A stretch of 64,000 nucleotides of DNA from NCBI GenBank assembly GCA_009693115.1, contig SHXW01000004.1, forward strand, positions 25,632 to 89,631. The letters run 5' to 3'. The notes under the pieces are model-generated. The model saw nothing but the letters and a program-made list of their open reading frames with translations. It was not told the DNA's origin and searched no databases. This DNA is from Dehalococcoidia bacterium. GTDB taxonomy: Bacteria > Chloroflexota > Dehalococcoidia > Lucifugimonadales > Lucifugimonadaceae. Positions 1-8,094 of this stretch are shown here, one piece after another; position 1 is the stretch's first letter; each line of letters opens with the position of its first letter. Both the position numbers and the translations under genes were made by a program.

Positions 1-52
1 GCGAACCATGTGAGGCGAGTCCATGGTGCGGCCTCGGTCATCGGAGCTATAT

Positions 53-283
53 ATGAGAGAACGTCATAATTGGACAGGCAAGAAGCACCCAGCGGCATGT
101 ACGTGCGTCGAATGCACGGCGCGGCGGAACGCTTCCACGCCCGTCAAGAAGAAGAACAAGCCCAAGAGCTTGCGCGGGAAGCCGAAGTCAACTCCGCTCA
201 ATGAGGTCTCCGGGATGTTTGCTGATTTTGAGAAGCGTGCCCGGGAGGCATCGGCTACTGACCCGGAATCGAAACAGGGTTAG
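53..283 (+). CDS. Small Cys-rich hypothetical protein (zinc-knuckle-like)
   Basis: Unrecognised 76-residue protein. The N-terminal half carries HPAACTCVEC, a Cys-x-Cys-x2-Cys cluster next to a histidine that could bind zinc. A strongly basic stretch rich in Lys and Arg follows, then an acidic C-terminus, so nucleic-acid binding is possible but only inferred. The frame also opens at an ATG at 23. I prefer the ATG at 53 because GGAG lies at 42-45 at normal spacing and the homology-like part starts there. It ends about 75 bases before the next gene on the same strand. Three clustered cysteines and biased composition make it more likely real than a chance ORF. Confidence 0.5.
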   Translation: MRERHNWTGKKHPAACTCVECTARRNASTPVKKKNKPKSLRGKPKSTPLNEVSGMFADFEKRAREASATDPESKQG

Positions 284-358
284 TGGTTGTTTCAATAGGG
301 TCGAAGAGTTCTCCCTTACCCTGACCGCCTCCCACCGGCAAGGGGGTTGGAGCAGCAC

Positions 359-1432
359 ATGCCGCAGATATCACGTAAAAAGGCCCGCCTCGGTTTCATA
401 GGCGCAGGCTGGTGGGCCACCACCAACCACATGCCAGTGTTCGCTGCGAGGGATGACGTTGAAATGACCGCCGTCTGCCGTCTCGGGGCGGACGAGCTAC
501 AGCAGGTGAAGGAACGCTTCGGATTCGGGTACGCCACCGAGGACTATCGAAAACTGCTGGAGATGGATCTCGACGCTGTGGTCGTATCGTCACCGCACAC
601 TTTGCACTACGAGCACGCGCTCGCGGCCATAAGGCGTGGCCTGCATGTAATGGTGGAAAAACCCATCACAACTAATGCAGCGCATGCCCGTGAACTCGTC
701 GCCGAAGCGCGCAAACACGGCGTCGAACTTCTCGTGCCGTACGGGTGGCACTACAAGCCATTCATTCAGGAGGCCAAACGGCGCATGGATGCGAACGCTG
801 TGGGCAGGATCGAATTTGTGATGTGCCACATGGCATCGCCCATTAGAACATTGCTCGAGGGCGAACCCTTTCTGAATACGGGCGGCGGCGCGGGTGATGT
901 CATGTTTCAACCCGCATCGGACACATGGGCGGACCCTGTGAAGGCGGGCGGCGGGTACGCCCTGGCGCAGATGTCGCACTCGGCCGGCATGGCCTTCTTT
1001 CTGACAGGGCTCCAAGCCGAGGAGGTCTCCGGGCTCACATATGCGCCCACCAGCCGTGTCGAGCTTTACGATGCCTTCAACGTGAAGTTCAAGGGCGGGG
1101 CGATTGGGACGTTCTCGGGAGCGGGCAACATGCCGAACGACAAGGGCTTTCAGTTTGACCTGCGCGTCTTCGGGACTGAGGGAGTGCTGGACATTGACCT
1201 GGAGCGGGCGCGGATGGAAGTCCAAAGACATGACGGGAGGCACTTCAAGATGGAGTTGCCCAACGACGGGGGTGCATATGACTGCCTCGGCCCGCCTGAC
1301 AACTTCATTGAACTGGCTCTAGGCAAGACGCGGATGAACTGGGCGCCTGGCGAGGCTGGCATGCGCGCTATAGAAATGATCGACGCCGCGTACAGGTCGG
1401 CGAAGTCGGGCAGGCCTGAGAAGGTCGTGTAA
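359..1432 (+). CDS. Gfo/Idh/MocA family NAD(P)-dependent oxidoreductase
   Basis: Oxidoreductase of about 357 residues with the two-domain Gfo/Idh/MocA architecture. The N-terminal Rossmann fold begins GFIGAGWWA (GxGxxx binding loop). It is followed by the family's EKP motif in HVMVEKPITTN, where the lysine is the usual catalytic residue. The C-terminal alpha/beta domain carries substrate binding, including QMSHSAG. Members oxidise or reduce sugars, inositols and related polyols; the substrate cannot be told here. A TTG at 347 opens the frame slightly earlier, but the ATG at 359 has GGAG at 349-352 six bases upstream and is the better start. It stands alone on the plus strand ahead of the pterin dehydratase. 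Confidence 0.9.
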   Translation: MPQISRKKARLGFIGAGWWATTNHMPVFAARDDVEMTAVCRLGADELQQVKERFGFGYATEDYRKLLEMDLDAVVVSSPHTLHYEHALAAIRRGLHVMVEKPITTNAAHARELVAEARKHGVELLVPYGWHYKPFIQEAKRRMDANAVGRIEFVMCHMASPIRTLLEGEPFLNTGGGAGDVMFQPASDTWADPVKAGGGYALAQMSHSAGMAFFLTGLQAEEVSGLTYAPTSRVELYDAFNVKFKGGAIGTFSGAGNMPNDKGFQFDLRVFGTEGVLDIDLERARMEVQRHDGRHFKMELPNDGGAYDCLGPPDNFIELALGKTRMNWAPGEAGMRAIEMIDAAYRSAKSGRPEKVV

Positions 1433-1601
1433 CCCGCTGCCGTTGTCGTATCTCCGGAGCGCAGGCAAGCACCGCAATCACCTTGCCTTCACCCTTTGCC
1501 GGATGCCACATATCACCTCAGGGGTCGCCTCTGGACAGTCCGCAACACTGTGATACGTTCGGCGGTGAACGCGCCCCGTCTGATCCATAAGGAGTCCATT
1601 G

Positions 1602-1949
1602 ATGCCTGTCCCACTCATCCAGCAGAAGTGCGTCGCCTGCCGCAGGGACTCGCCCGCGGTCACGCCGAACCAGATCGAGCAGTTTAAACAGCAGGTGCCA
1701 GACTGGGAATTGGTCAATGAAGAAGGCATACCCAGGCTGAGCCGTTCATTCAAGTTCGCCGATTTCGTGCAGGCACTGTCGTTCACTCAGAAAGTCGGAC
1801 AACTGGCGGAAATGGAAGGGCACCACCCCCGCATAGTGACCGAATGGGGGAGGGTCTTGGTGATGTGGTGGACGCACAAGATCAGGAACCTGCATGTAAA
1901 CGACTTCATTGCTGCGGCCAAAACCGATCTGATCTATAAAGACATGTAG
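1602..1949 (+). CDS. 4a-hydroxytetrahydrobiopterin dehydratase (pterin-4a-carbinolamine dehydratase)
   Basis: Small protein of 115 residues that dehydrates 4a-hydroxy-tetrahydropterin to the quinonoid dihydropterin, normally recycling cofactor for aromatic amino-acid hydroxylases. The diagnostic EGHHP motif is present, followed by a strand and VMWWTHKIRNLHVNDF, the typical C-terminal helix and strand. Length matches the family. The start is the ATG at 1602, with AAGGAG about eight bases upstream. An N-terminal CVACRRDSP segment adds a Cys-x2-Cys pair seen in some family members. No phenylalanine hydroxylase is in the window, so the physiological partner is unknown; homologues can also serve molybdopterin-related or transcriptional roles. 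Confidence 0.92.
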   Translation: MPVPLIQQKCVACRRDSPAVTPNQIEQFKQQVPDWELVNEEGIPRLSRSFKFADFVQALSFTQKVGQLAEMEGHHPRIVTEWGRVLVMWWTHKIRNLHVNDFIAAAKTDLIYKDM

Positions 1950-2479
1950 GCTCTGGTGTGACAAGCCTCGCTGCTGTACACCCTCAGTCAAGCCCTGCCC
2001 TCCAGATCCGCGGGTTAGCACGCGTGCTAACCCTGACGTAATGGGCGGACCCTGGTTACGGATCCAGATAGGCCGTGAGTAGGCGCCTTCCCATACAGAC
2101 TGCGTTCCGAGCAGGCGCTTAGCAGGTGGCAGGTTTCGGACGGGTCACAGCCACACCACGGGGTCTGTGCAAAGGAAGAGTGGCGGGTTCATCTCCTCTA
2201 TACACTGAACAGGCATTGCGTACAGTTGGATTACGGATCAACGGCCCCGCAGTCTAGGGCGTACGGGCATGTGTGCCATACGGGACGATCACGATCGTTT
2301 AAGTTCCGATTGGCAGGCAGATCACGCCCGAGACGTTGATACTTTTCATTCACGCCAAGCATGAGCGCGTGGAATGCGGCCCGGCGCAGAGCGCAGAAGC
2401 GTTCTCTTGATGCAGAGGTCAGAGGGCAGGCCGGATCCGGACTCCGCCAGAGATAACAAGCCGAGGAGACACAGGCAGG
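1950..2479. other. 530-bp gene-free stretch before pstS
   Basis: No ORF with protein-like composition on either strand. It holds the 22-bp palindrome at 2012-2033 and short repeats near 2265-2300: TACGGG twice and ACGATC twice in tandem. I could not recognise a Pho box, a riboswitch or a confident sigma-70 promoter. Its length and position suggest the regulatory region of the phosphate transport genes. Confidence 0.4.
2012..2033. promoter_or_regulatory. Perfect 22-bp palindrome upstream of the pst genes
   Basis: Two 11-base arms, GGGTTAGCACG and its exact reverse complement, meet without a loop. It lies 63 bases after the pterin dehydratase gene and about 450 bases before pstS. There is no T-run after it on either strand, so a dimeric repressor operator is more likely than an intrinsic terminator. 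The TTAGCAC/GTGCTAA half-sites resemble those of the HrcA-bound CIRCE element, but the nine-base spacer of CIRCE is missing. The binding protein is unknown. Confidence 0.45.
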
Positions 2480-3475
2480 ATGTATAACAGCGTGTTCCGT
2501 TGCAGGAGCGTTCTCCTGCTGACCGCCGCCACTGTGGTTGCGGGCATGGCAGCCTGCAGCTCAGATGGGAGTGTCACGCCCACGAATGCACCTGTTGGCC
2601 AGCAGACTATATCTCCGCCGACCCAGTCAGCACAGATGTTCAAGGGCAACATCGAAATCGATGGCTCTTCGACAGTTTTCATCATCACTCAGGCGGTGGC
2701 TGAGGAGTTCCGCAAGACCAACCCTGGTGTTCAGGTTCCAGTGGGAATCTCCGGCACTGGCGGAGGGTTCAAACGTTTCATCAATGGAGAGACCGACATC
2801 TCCGACGCCTCGCGCCCGATGACTGTCGCCGAGGCAGACCTGGCAAAAAAGAACGGCATCGAATACATCGAACTGGCGATCGCTTATGACGGCCTGTCCG
2901 TCATCGTCAACAAGGCAAACACCTTCGTCTCCTGCCTGACCACGGCGGAGTTGAAGAACATATGGAACACCGGGAGCGCCGTGAAGGCATGGAGCGAAGT
3001 ACGGCCCGGATTTCCCGCCAACCCCATACGCCTGTACGGCCCCGGCACCGACTCCGGCACATTCGACTATTTCACCGAGGTCATCAACGGCAAGGCGAAG
3101 CAGTCCCGAGCTGATTTCACAGCGTCGGAAGACGACAACGTCCTGGTGCAGGGAATCGCGGGAGACAAGGGGTCGCTCGGGTACTTCGGCTTCGCGTACT
3201 TTGAGGAGAATCAGGACAAAATGAAGCTCGTCAGCGTGGACAGCGGCAAAGGTTGTATTTTGCCATCCACTCAGACGATCAATGAAGGCGCATACGCCCC
3301 GCTATCCCGCCCGCTCTTCATCTATGTGAGCAAGAAGGCACTGGGCAGGCCGGAAGTGAAGGCGTTCGTAGAGTACTACCTGAAGAACGGCGCGAAGCTC
3401 GCTGCCGAAGTGGGCTACGTGGCCCTCCCGGCGAAGAGCTACGACGACGGACTGGCGAAGATCAAGCAGCCGTGA
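2480..3475 (+). CDS. pstS: Phosphate ABC transporter substrate-binding lipoprotein PstS
   Basis: Periplasmic or surface-anchored phosphate-binding protein of the high-affinity Pst uptake system, 331 residues. A basic start and hydrophobic stretch lead to GMAAC with Cys26 as the lipidation site. The mature part shows the PstS hallmarks: IDGSSTVF near residue 60 (phosphate-binding loop), GISGTGGGF, and later [10 protein letters not shown], all of which contact phosphate in the family. The ATG at 2480 follows a GAGGAG at 2463-2468 at slightly long spacing. pstC and pstA follow on the same strand. Phosphate-starvation control is expected for the family, but I saw no clear Pho box. Confidence 0.95.
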   Translation: MYNSVFRCRSVLLLTAATVVAGMAACSSDGSVTPTNAPVGQQTISPPTQSAQMFKGNIEIDGSSTVFIITQAVAEEFRKTNPGVQVPVGISGTGGGFKRFINGETDISDASRPMTVAEADLAKKNGIEYIELAIAYDGLSVIVNKANTFVSCLTTAELKNIWNTGSAVKAWSEVRPGFPANPIRLYGPGTDSGTFDYFTEVINGKAKQSRADFTASEDDNVLVQGIAGDKGSLGYFGFAYFEENQDKMKLVSVDSGKGCILPSTQTINEGAYAPLSRPLFIYVSKKALGRPEVKAFVEYYLKNGAKLAAEVGYVALPAKSYDDGLAKIKQP

Positions 3476-3605
3476 TTGAAGGCACGGCTTAACGTGCCAT
3501 CGCTGGCTCATGCTCATGGCCCACTGGCATCAGGCGTGTTGGTCACTCCTGGCACATGGGGCTGCTGTATTCTTAAACCGCCCTGCAACACTATTCGGGA
3601 ACAAG

Positions 3606-4601
3606 ATGCGAGACTCACGCGTCGAAACGGCCAGCAACCCACCCTCGATGCCAGCCGGAAGCCCAGCGTCGCCGCTGCCACGTTTCCTCGTGCATGAGGA
3701 CGCACTGGCCCGGCGTAGACGGCTGCGCCACTTTGAAGAGACTCTCGTAGTCTGGACGCTCCGCAGCGCAGCGCTGATCTCTGTCATCACAACTGTCGGC
3801 ATCGTCGTAGTCCTGGTTCAGCAAAGCTTCGGCTTTTTCCTTCAAGTCCCGCTCTGGGACTTTCTGACCGGTACGACCTGGACTCCGCTCTTTGACCCGC
3901 AAAGTTTCGGCGTGCTGCCACTTGTTGCCGGGACGTTGCTGGTCGCCTCCATCGCCGGCATCACGTCTCTCGCTCTAGGGCTTGGGGCAGCGATTTACCT
4001 TTCTGAATACGCCCCGGACCGCACACGCCGCATCCTGAAGCCGGTGATCGAGATACTCGCCGGCATACCCACAGTCGTTTACGGGTACTTTGCCCTTTCG
4101 TTTGTAACACCCTTACTCCAGATGGTCTTCCCTGACCTGATCATTTTTAACGCGCTCAGCGCGGGAATTGTCATGGGACTCATGATCATGCCCATGGTTT
4201 CGACTCTCTCCGAGGACGCCATGGTCGCCGTGCCGCGATCACTACGTGACGCCGCCTACGCGCTCGGAGCGACCCGGTTTGAAGTGGCGACGAAAGTGGT
4301 TGTCCCAGCGGCCCTTTCCGGGATAGTGGCATCGTTCATCCTGGCACTCTCACGAGCAGTCGGAGAGACGATGATCGTGGCGATCGCTGCGGGATCGACT
4401 CCGCGTATGACGTTCAACCCTATTGAGAGCGTCCAGGCCATGACCGGGTTCATAGCGCAGGTGGCGCTGGGCGACTCGCCTCAGGGGTCAGTGGCATACC
4501 AGACTATCTTCGCCGTGGGCTTGCTGCTCTTTCTCATGACCCTGGTGATGAACATTGCAGGCCGCTGGTTCGTGGCGCGTTACAGGCAGCAGTACGAATG
4601 A
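3606..4601 (+). CDS. pstC: Phosphate ABC transporter permease PstC
   Basis: Membrane permease subunit of the phosphate transporter, pairing with PstA to form the channel. It has about six hydrophobic segments and the BPD_transp_1 fold. The EAA-like cytoplasmic loop is clear around SLRDAAYALGATRFEV, which docks to the ATPase. The frame opens at 3510, but the extra N-terminal residues do not look conserved; the ATG at 3606 (MRDSRVET) gives about 331 residues and a weak upstream CGGGA. It overlaps pstA by four bases (ATGA), implying translational coupling. Confidence 0.93.
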   Translation: MRDSRVETASNPPSMPAGSPASPLPRFLVHEDALARRRRLRHFEETLVVWTLRSAALISVITTVGIVVVLVQQSFGFFLQVPLWDFLTGTTWTPLFDPQSFGVLPLVAGTLLVASIAGITSLALGLGAAIYLSEYAPDRTRRILKPVIEILAGIPTVVYGYFALSFVTPLLQMVFPDLIIFNALSAGIVMGLMIMPMVSTLSEDAMVAVPRSLRDAAYALGATRFEVATKVVVPAALSGIVASFILALSRAVGETMIVAIAAGSTPRMTFNPIESVQAMTGFIAQVALGDSPQGSVAYQTIFAVGLLLFLMTLVMNIAGRWFVARYRQQYE

Positions 4602-5491
4602 CAACCGTTGAGCGCAATCCGAAGCAGGCTGTACCGTCCAGGGATCTTGGCTTCAGGAAGTGGCGAGACCGCGTCTTCGTCTGGCTTTTCATATCGAGCG
4701 TGCTAATCGGCATAGCTGGCCTGTTGACGCTGCTGGCCACGGTGTTTTTGGACGGCTGGTCGTGGCTGGACTGGCAATTCATTACCAGCTACTCGTCACG
4801 CAAGCCCAAAGACGCTGGTATTTTTGCGGCGCTGATCGGGTCGCTGTGGATGCTGGGGATGACAGCCGTGTTCACCATCCCGATAGGCATAGGAACTGCG
4901 GTCTATCTGGAAGAGTTCGCCGGCAGGGGCAGGGTTACCAGGCTCATACAGATCAACATCGCCAACCTCGCAGGCGTGCCATCCATCATCTATGGCATGT
5001 TGGGGCTGGCGGTGTTCGTCTACTTCCTGAACATGGGTCGCAGCGTGGCGGCGGGCGCTCTGACAATGACGCTGCTGGTGTTGCCGGTGGTCATCATCGC
5101 ATCACAGGAAGCCATAAAGGCCGTGCCAAAGAGCTACCGTGACGCCGCCTATGCACTGGGCGCTACAAGATGGCAGGTGGTCAAGACGGTGGTCCTCCCT
5201 CAAGCCGTGCCGGGGATGATGAGCGGGATCATCCTTGCTCTATCCAGAGCCATTGGGGAATCCGCCCCGATTCTCATCATTAGCTCGCTTGTGTTCCTGA
5301 CTTTCGTGCCGCACAACCCAGGAGACCGTTTCACCGTCCTGCCGCTCCAGATATTCACCTGGATGTCTTTGCCGCAGGCGGACTTCAAGGCCATAGCCTC
5401 CGCCGGCATCATCCTGCTTTTGATCGTGCTGCTTTCGATGAATGGCGTCGCCATCTTCATACGCAACAAGTACCAGCGGAAGCGGGAGTGA
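4598..5491 (+). CDS. pstA: Phosphate ABC transporter permease PstA
   Basis: Second membrane permease of the Pst system, 297 residues, with about six transmembrane segments. The EAA loop KSYRDAAYALGATRWQV is nearly the same as that of PstC, as expected for the paired subunits. The start ATG sits in an ATGA overlap with the pstC stop. The usual next genes, pstB (ATPase) and phoU, are absent: the 129 bases downstream hold no gene and the next gene is on the minus strand. The ATPase must be encoded elsewhere for the transporter to work. Confidence 0.94.
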   Translation: MTTVERNPKQAVPSRDLGFRKWRDRVFVWLFISSVLIGIAGLLTLLATVFLDGWSWLDWQFITSYSSRKPKDAGIFAALIGSLWMLGMTAVFTIPIGIGTAVYLEEFAGRGRVTRLIQINIANLAGVPSIIYGMLGLAVFVYFLNMGRSVAAGALTMTLLVLPVVIIASQEAIKAVPKSYRDAAYALGATRWQVVKTVVLPQAVPGMMSGIILALSRAIGESAPILIISSLVFLTFVPHNPGDRFTVLPLQIFTWMSLPQADFKAIASAGIILLLIVLLSMNGVAIFIRNKYQRKRE

Positions 5492-5620
5492 CCGCGGGCG
5501 ATTGCGCGCCGTCTGGCCATATCGGCAACGACTGCCACGGTTACTCAGGCGCCCTGTGCACGTTGCATCGAGCGGCGATCTTCCCCGTCCCTTGTTGGGT
5601 TGGGGTGTTTCGTGGCAGCT

Positions 5621-6124
5621 TCAGAGCGGCTTTGGGAGCGTCAGGTCAGCGATGACTTGTGCGCCATCCAGGCGCCGGAATATTTCAGGTACCACCTTGA
5701 TCTTTGACGACCTGCTTCCTGATCCCAGGATGACGTAACCAAGTGACATCAGATTTCCATCCACATACAGGGGCAGCGCGGCTGGCAGCGACAGGCAGGT
5801 GACGCCGCCGATCATCATCCCGGTCAGGGCCACGGTCTGTTCAGCATCTGCGAAAGAGAGGCGTTTGACTCCGAGCAGGTCAGACACGCGGTGGTTAACA
5901 TCAAGCCGGCTTGTGGCCTGTACCACGCAAGCAGCGTAAGACACCGGCTCTTTCTTGGACGCCACAATGATGGTATTGGCGGCGTTTTCCATGGGGAAGC
6001 CGTACTGCGCGCAGAAATTGGCGGTGTCCGCGAACGCCGGGTCTATCGGGACGATCTCATAAGGGACCCCGGCGCGGTTGAGATCTGCCAGTACCTTCCG
6101 TTCGGTTTCGTTGACCTGGTTCAT
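5621..6124 (-). CDS. YbaK/EbsC family protein (aminoacyl-tRNA deacylase-like)
   Basis: Protein of 167 residues from the YbaK/ProX editing-domain family, whose members hydrolyse mischarged aminoacyl-tRNAs such as Cys-tRNA(Pro) or Ala-tRNA(Pro). The recognisable core is AANTIIVAS, then the loop TGMMIGGVTCLSLP, corresponding to the family's GxxxGGVxP substrate pocket, and LYVDGNLMS. Which amino acid it edits cannot be told. The start ATG overlaps the stop of the hydantoinase B gene by four bases (ATGA at 6121-6124), so it is probably translated from the same transcript even though its housekeeping role seems unrelated. Confidence 0.85.
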   Translation of the reverse strand: MNQVNETERKVLADLNRAGVPYEIVPIDPAFADTANFCAQYGFPMENAANTIIVASKKEPVSYAACVVQATSRLDVNHRVSDLLGVKRLSFADAEQTVALTGMMIGGVTCLSLPAALPLYVDGNLMSLGYVILGSGSRSSKIKVVPEIFRRLDGAQVIADLTLPKPL

Positions 6125-8019
6125 GTGCCCTGACCAGTGCCACGCGCCGCCCTGGCACCCGTCTTTTTGACCACCGTCTGTCTGGTATCTGCCTGTTTTT
6201 GAAGGCCGGTCTTCCTCATCTTGGAGCGTAGCCGTTGCGTCTCCCCTGCCTTCAACTTGAAAGTCCCAGACTCCACCACCACTCCGTAGGCGGCGCGTGC
6301 GTGCGCGGTCGAGACCTTTTCATTACGGATGTCCTCTACGACAAGCTCCGGGTCGCGGTCCAGAGGGTCGCCCCAGCCGCCGCCGCCTGCCAGGAAGTGC
6401 GAGATCATCTCGTTCCGGCGCACCGGGAGTTGGGTCATTGTCCGCAACGTCCTGTCGCCACCCGCGGTCGTGAAAATGTTCATCGAGGGAGAGCCGGAAC
6501 TGCCTCCCGCAAGGCCGTACGGGGGGTGCAGGCGCTTGTCGGAGCGTAACTGTAGGACGGCTTCAGGGGCAAGGCAGCGCACTCTACGCACTTGCGACAG
6601 CGCTCCACGGAATTTTCCAGCACCGCCGGAATCCTGCACCATTCCGTACTCCTCGATGCGGACCGGGTTGCCAGCTTCTGCGATTTCGACCGGGATACTG
6701 GCGATATTCGCGCCCGGGTGAGGCACACCTTCAGGGCCATCGCCGCCGGGACGGCCGCCGCGCGCTCCTGCGACGAAATCCACGAAGGCGAAAGGTCGGC
6801 CGTCGGCGTCATACCCGCCCATCGTGACAAGTGAATTGCCACCCTCGCCGTCAGCTGGAACCTTCTCCGGAACGGCCTGCGCCAGAGCACCGAGGACTGC
6901 GTCCATGACTCGGAAGCCGGTGATGCCGCGCGCTCCGCATGGTGCAGGCAACACAGGGTTAACGACCGTCCCCAAGGGAGCGCGCACCTCGATGGGGCGG
7001 TGATAACCAGCCGAGTTCGGGATCGAGGGATCCATGATCAGGCGTATCGCGCCGTAGACTCCAGCCTTGGAGAATGGCAGGGGAGAATTGATGCCAGCCT
7101 TGACTTGCATGGACGAGCCGCCGAGGTCCACCAGGATGCCTTCACCTTGTTTAGTGAGGGTGGCCTTGATTACGACTGGACCGTTTTCGATGTTGTCAGC
7201 GTCTATGTAGTCGGTGAAAGAGTACGTACCGTCGGGTATCCGCATGATCTCCGCACGAGCAAGGCGCTCCGTGTAGTCAAGCAGTTCTTCCGTATAGCGG
7301 CGCATCTCAAGCCGTCCGTGGCGTATGGCCATCGCCTGGTAGCCACGTTCCCCTATGGCCGCTGCGGCAATTTGCGACCGCAAGTCTCCCAGCACCTTGT
7401 CGGGCAGCCGTACATTCTTTTCCAAGATCTCGAATATTGGCTGGACCGGAACACCCTGTTCAAAGAGTTTCAGCGTCGGGATGCGGAGGCCTTCCTGATA
7501 GACATCCACAGAGTCCGTAGAGTTCGAGCCTGGTACTAGTCCTCCGACGTCTGTATGGTGGGCCACGACACCAGCGAAGCCTTCAAGGTGCAGTCCATGA
7601 TCGGTGCCGACACCTACTGAACGCGCCCGCCCGATTCCTTTAGAACGACCGGGTACGGCCGACGTAGCGGATACGAACACCGGCTTGATGACGTATATGT
7701 CCGGCAGGTGAATACCGCCTGAGCCGTAGGGATCATTCATGATGAACATATCGCCCGGGTAAATGCGGCCCTTGAACTTGGACATGACGCTCGCTACGGC
7801 GTCAGGGAAGGAACCAAGGTGCAGAACGATGGTCAGGCCCTGGGCGATGACACGGCCCTCGCGGTCGCAGAACGCGGTGGAGTAGTCCATGGCGTCTTTG
7901 ACGACACCTGAATAGGCCGTCCGCATCACGGTCAGGGCCATTTCGTCCACGAGGGACGCGAGGCCGTTCTGGACGACTTCAAAGAGGACAGGGTCGAAGT
8001 TCCGTTTATTGAATGACAT
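6121..8019 (-). CDS. hyuB: Hydantoinase B / N-methylhydantoinase subunit B family protein
   Basis: Subunit of the HyuA/HyuB superfamily, which includes ATP-dependent N-methylhydantoinase, 5-oxoprolinase and acetone carboxylase. The start FDPVLFEVVQNGL, the TVMRTAYSG segment and GLHLEGFAGVVAHHTDVGG are family hallmarks; the histidines of the last are likely metal or substrate ligands. The body fits the usual 550-600 residues, but a basic Lys/Arg/Gln-rich tail of about 40 residues extends the C-terminus. A GTG at 8031 is an alternative start. The partner HyuA lies upstream, separated by the amidohydrolase gene, an arrangement pointing to one catabolic unit. The exact ring substrate is inferred from context as N-methylhydantoin-like. 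Confidence 0.9.
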   Translation of the reverse strand: MSFNKRNFDPVLFEVVQNGLASLVDEMALTVMRTAYSGVVKDAMDYSTAFCDREGRVIAQGLTIVLHLGSFPDAVASVMSKFKGRIYPGDMFIMNDPYGSGGIHLPDIYVIKPVFVSATSAVPGRSKGIGRARSVGVGTDHGLHLEGFAGVVAHHTDVGGLVPGSNSTDSVDVYQEGLRIPTLKLFEQGVPVQPIFEILEKNVRLPDKVLGDLRSQIAAAAIGERGYQAMAIRHGRLEMRRYTEELLDYTERLARAEIMRIPDGTYSFTDYIDADNIENGPVVIKATLTKQGEGILVDLGGSSMQVKAGINSPLPFSKAGVYGAIRLIMDPSIPNSAGYHRPIEVRAPLGTVVNPVLPAPCGARGITGFRVMDAVLGALAQAVPEKVPADGEGGNSLVTMGGYDADGRPFAFVDFVAGARGGRPGGDGPEGVPHPGANIASIPVEIAEAGNPVRIEEYGMVQDSGGAGKFRGALSQVRRVRCLAPEAVLQLRSDKRLHPPYGLAGGSSGSPSMNIFTTAGGDRTLRTMTQLPVRRNEMISHFLAGGGGWGDPLDRDPELVVEDIRNEKVSTAHARAAYGVVVESGTFKLKAGETQRLRSKMRKTGLQKQADTRQTVVKKTGARAARGTGQGT

Positions 8020-8094
8020 TGCTTGTGACACTATTCGGGCTTTCTCAGTTTCGTATCGGAAATATCAATTCGAAGCGTCTACAGATCTCTTCGG

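Noticed and set aside
590..1243. 217-codon minus-strand frame
   Set aside because: Antisense to the Gfo/Idh/MocA gene and low-quality composition.
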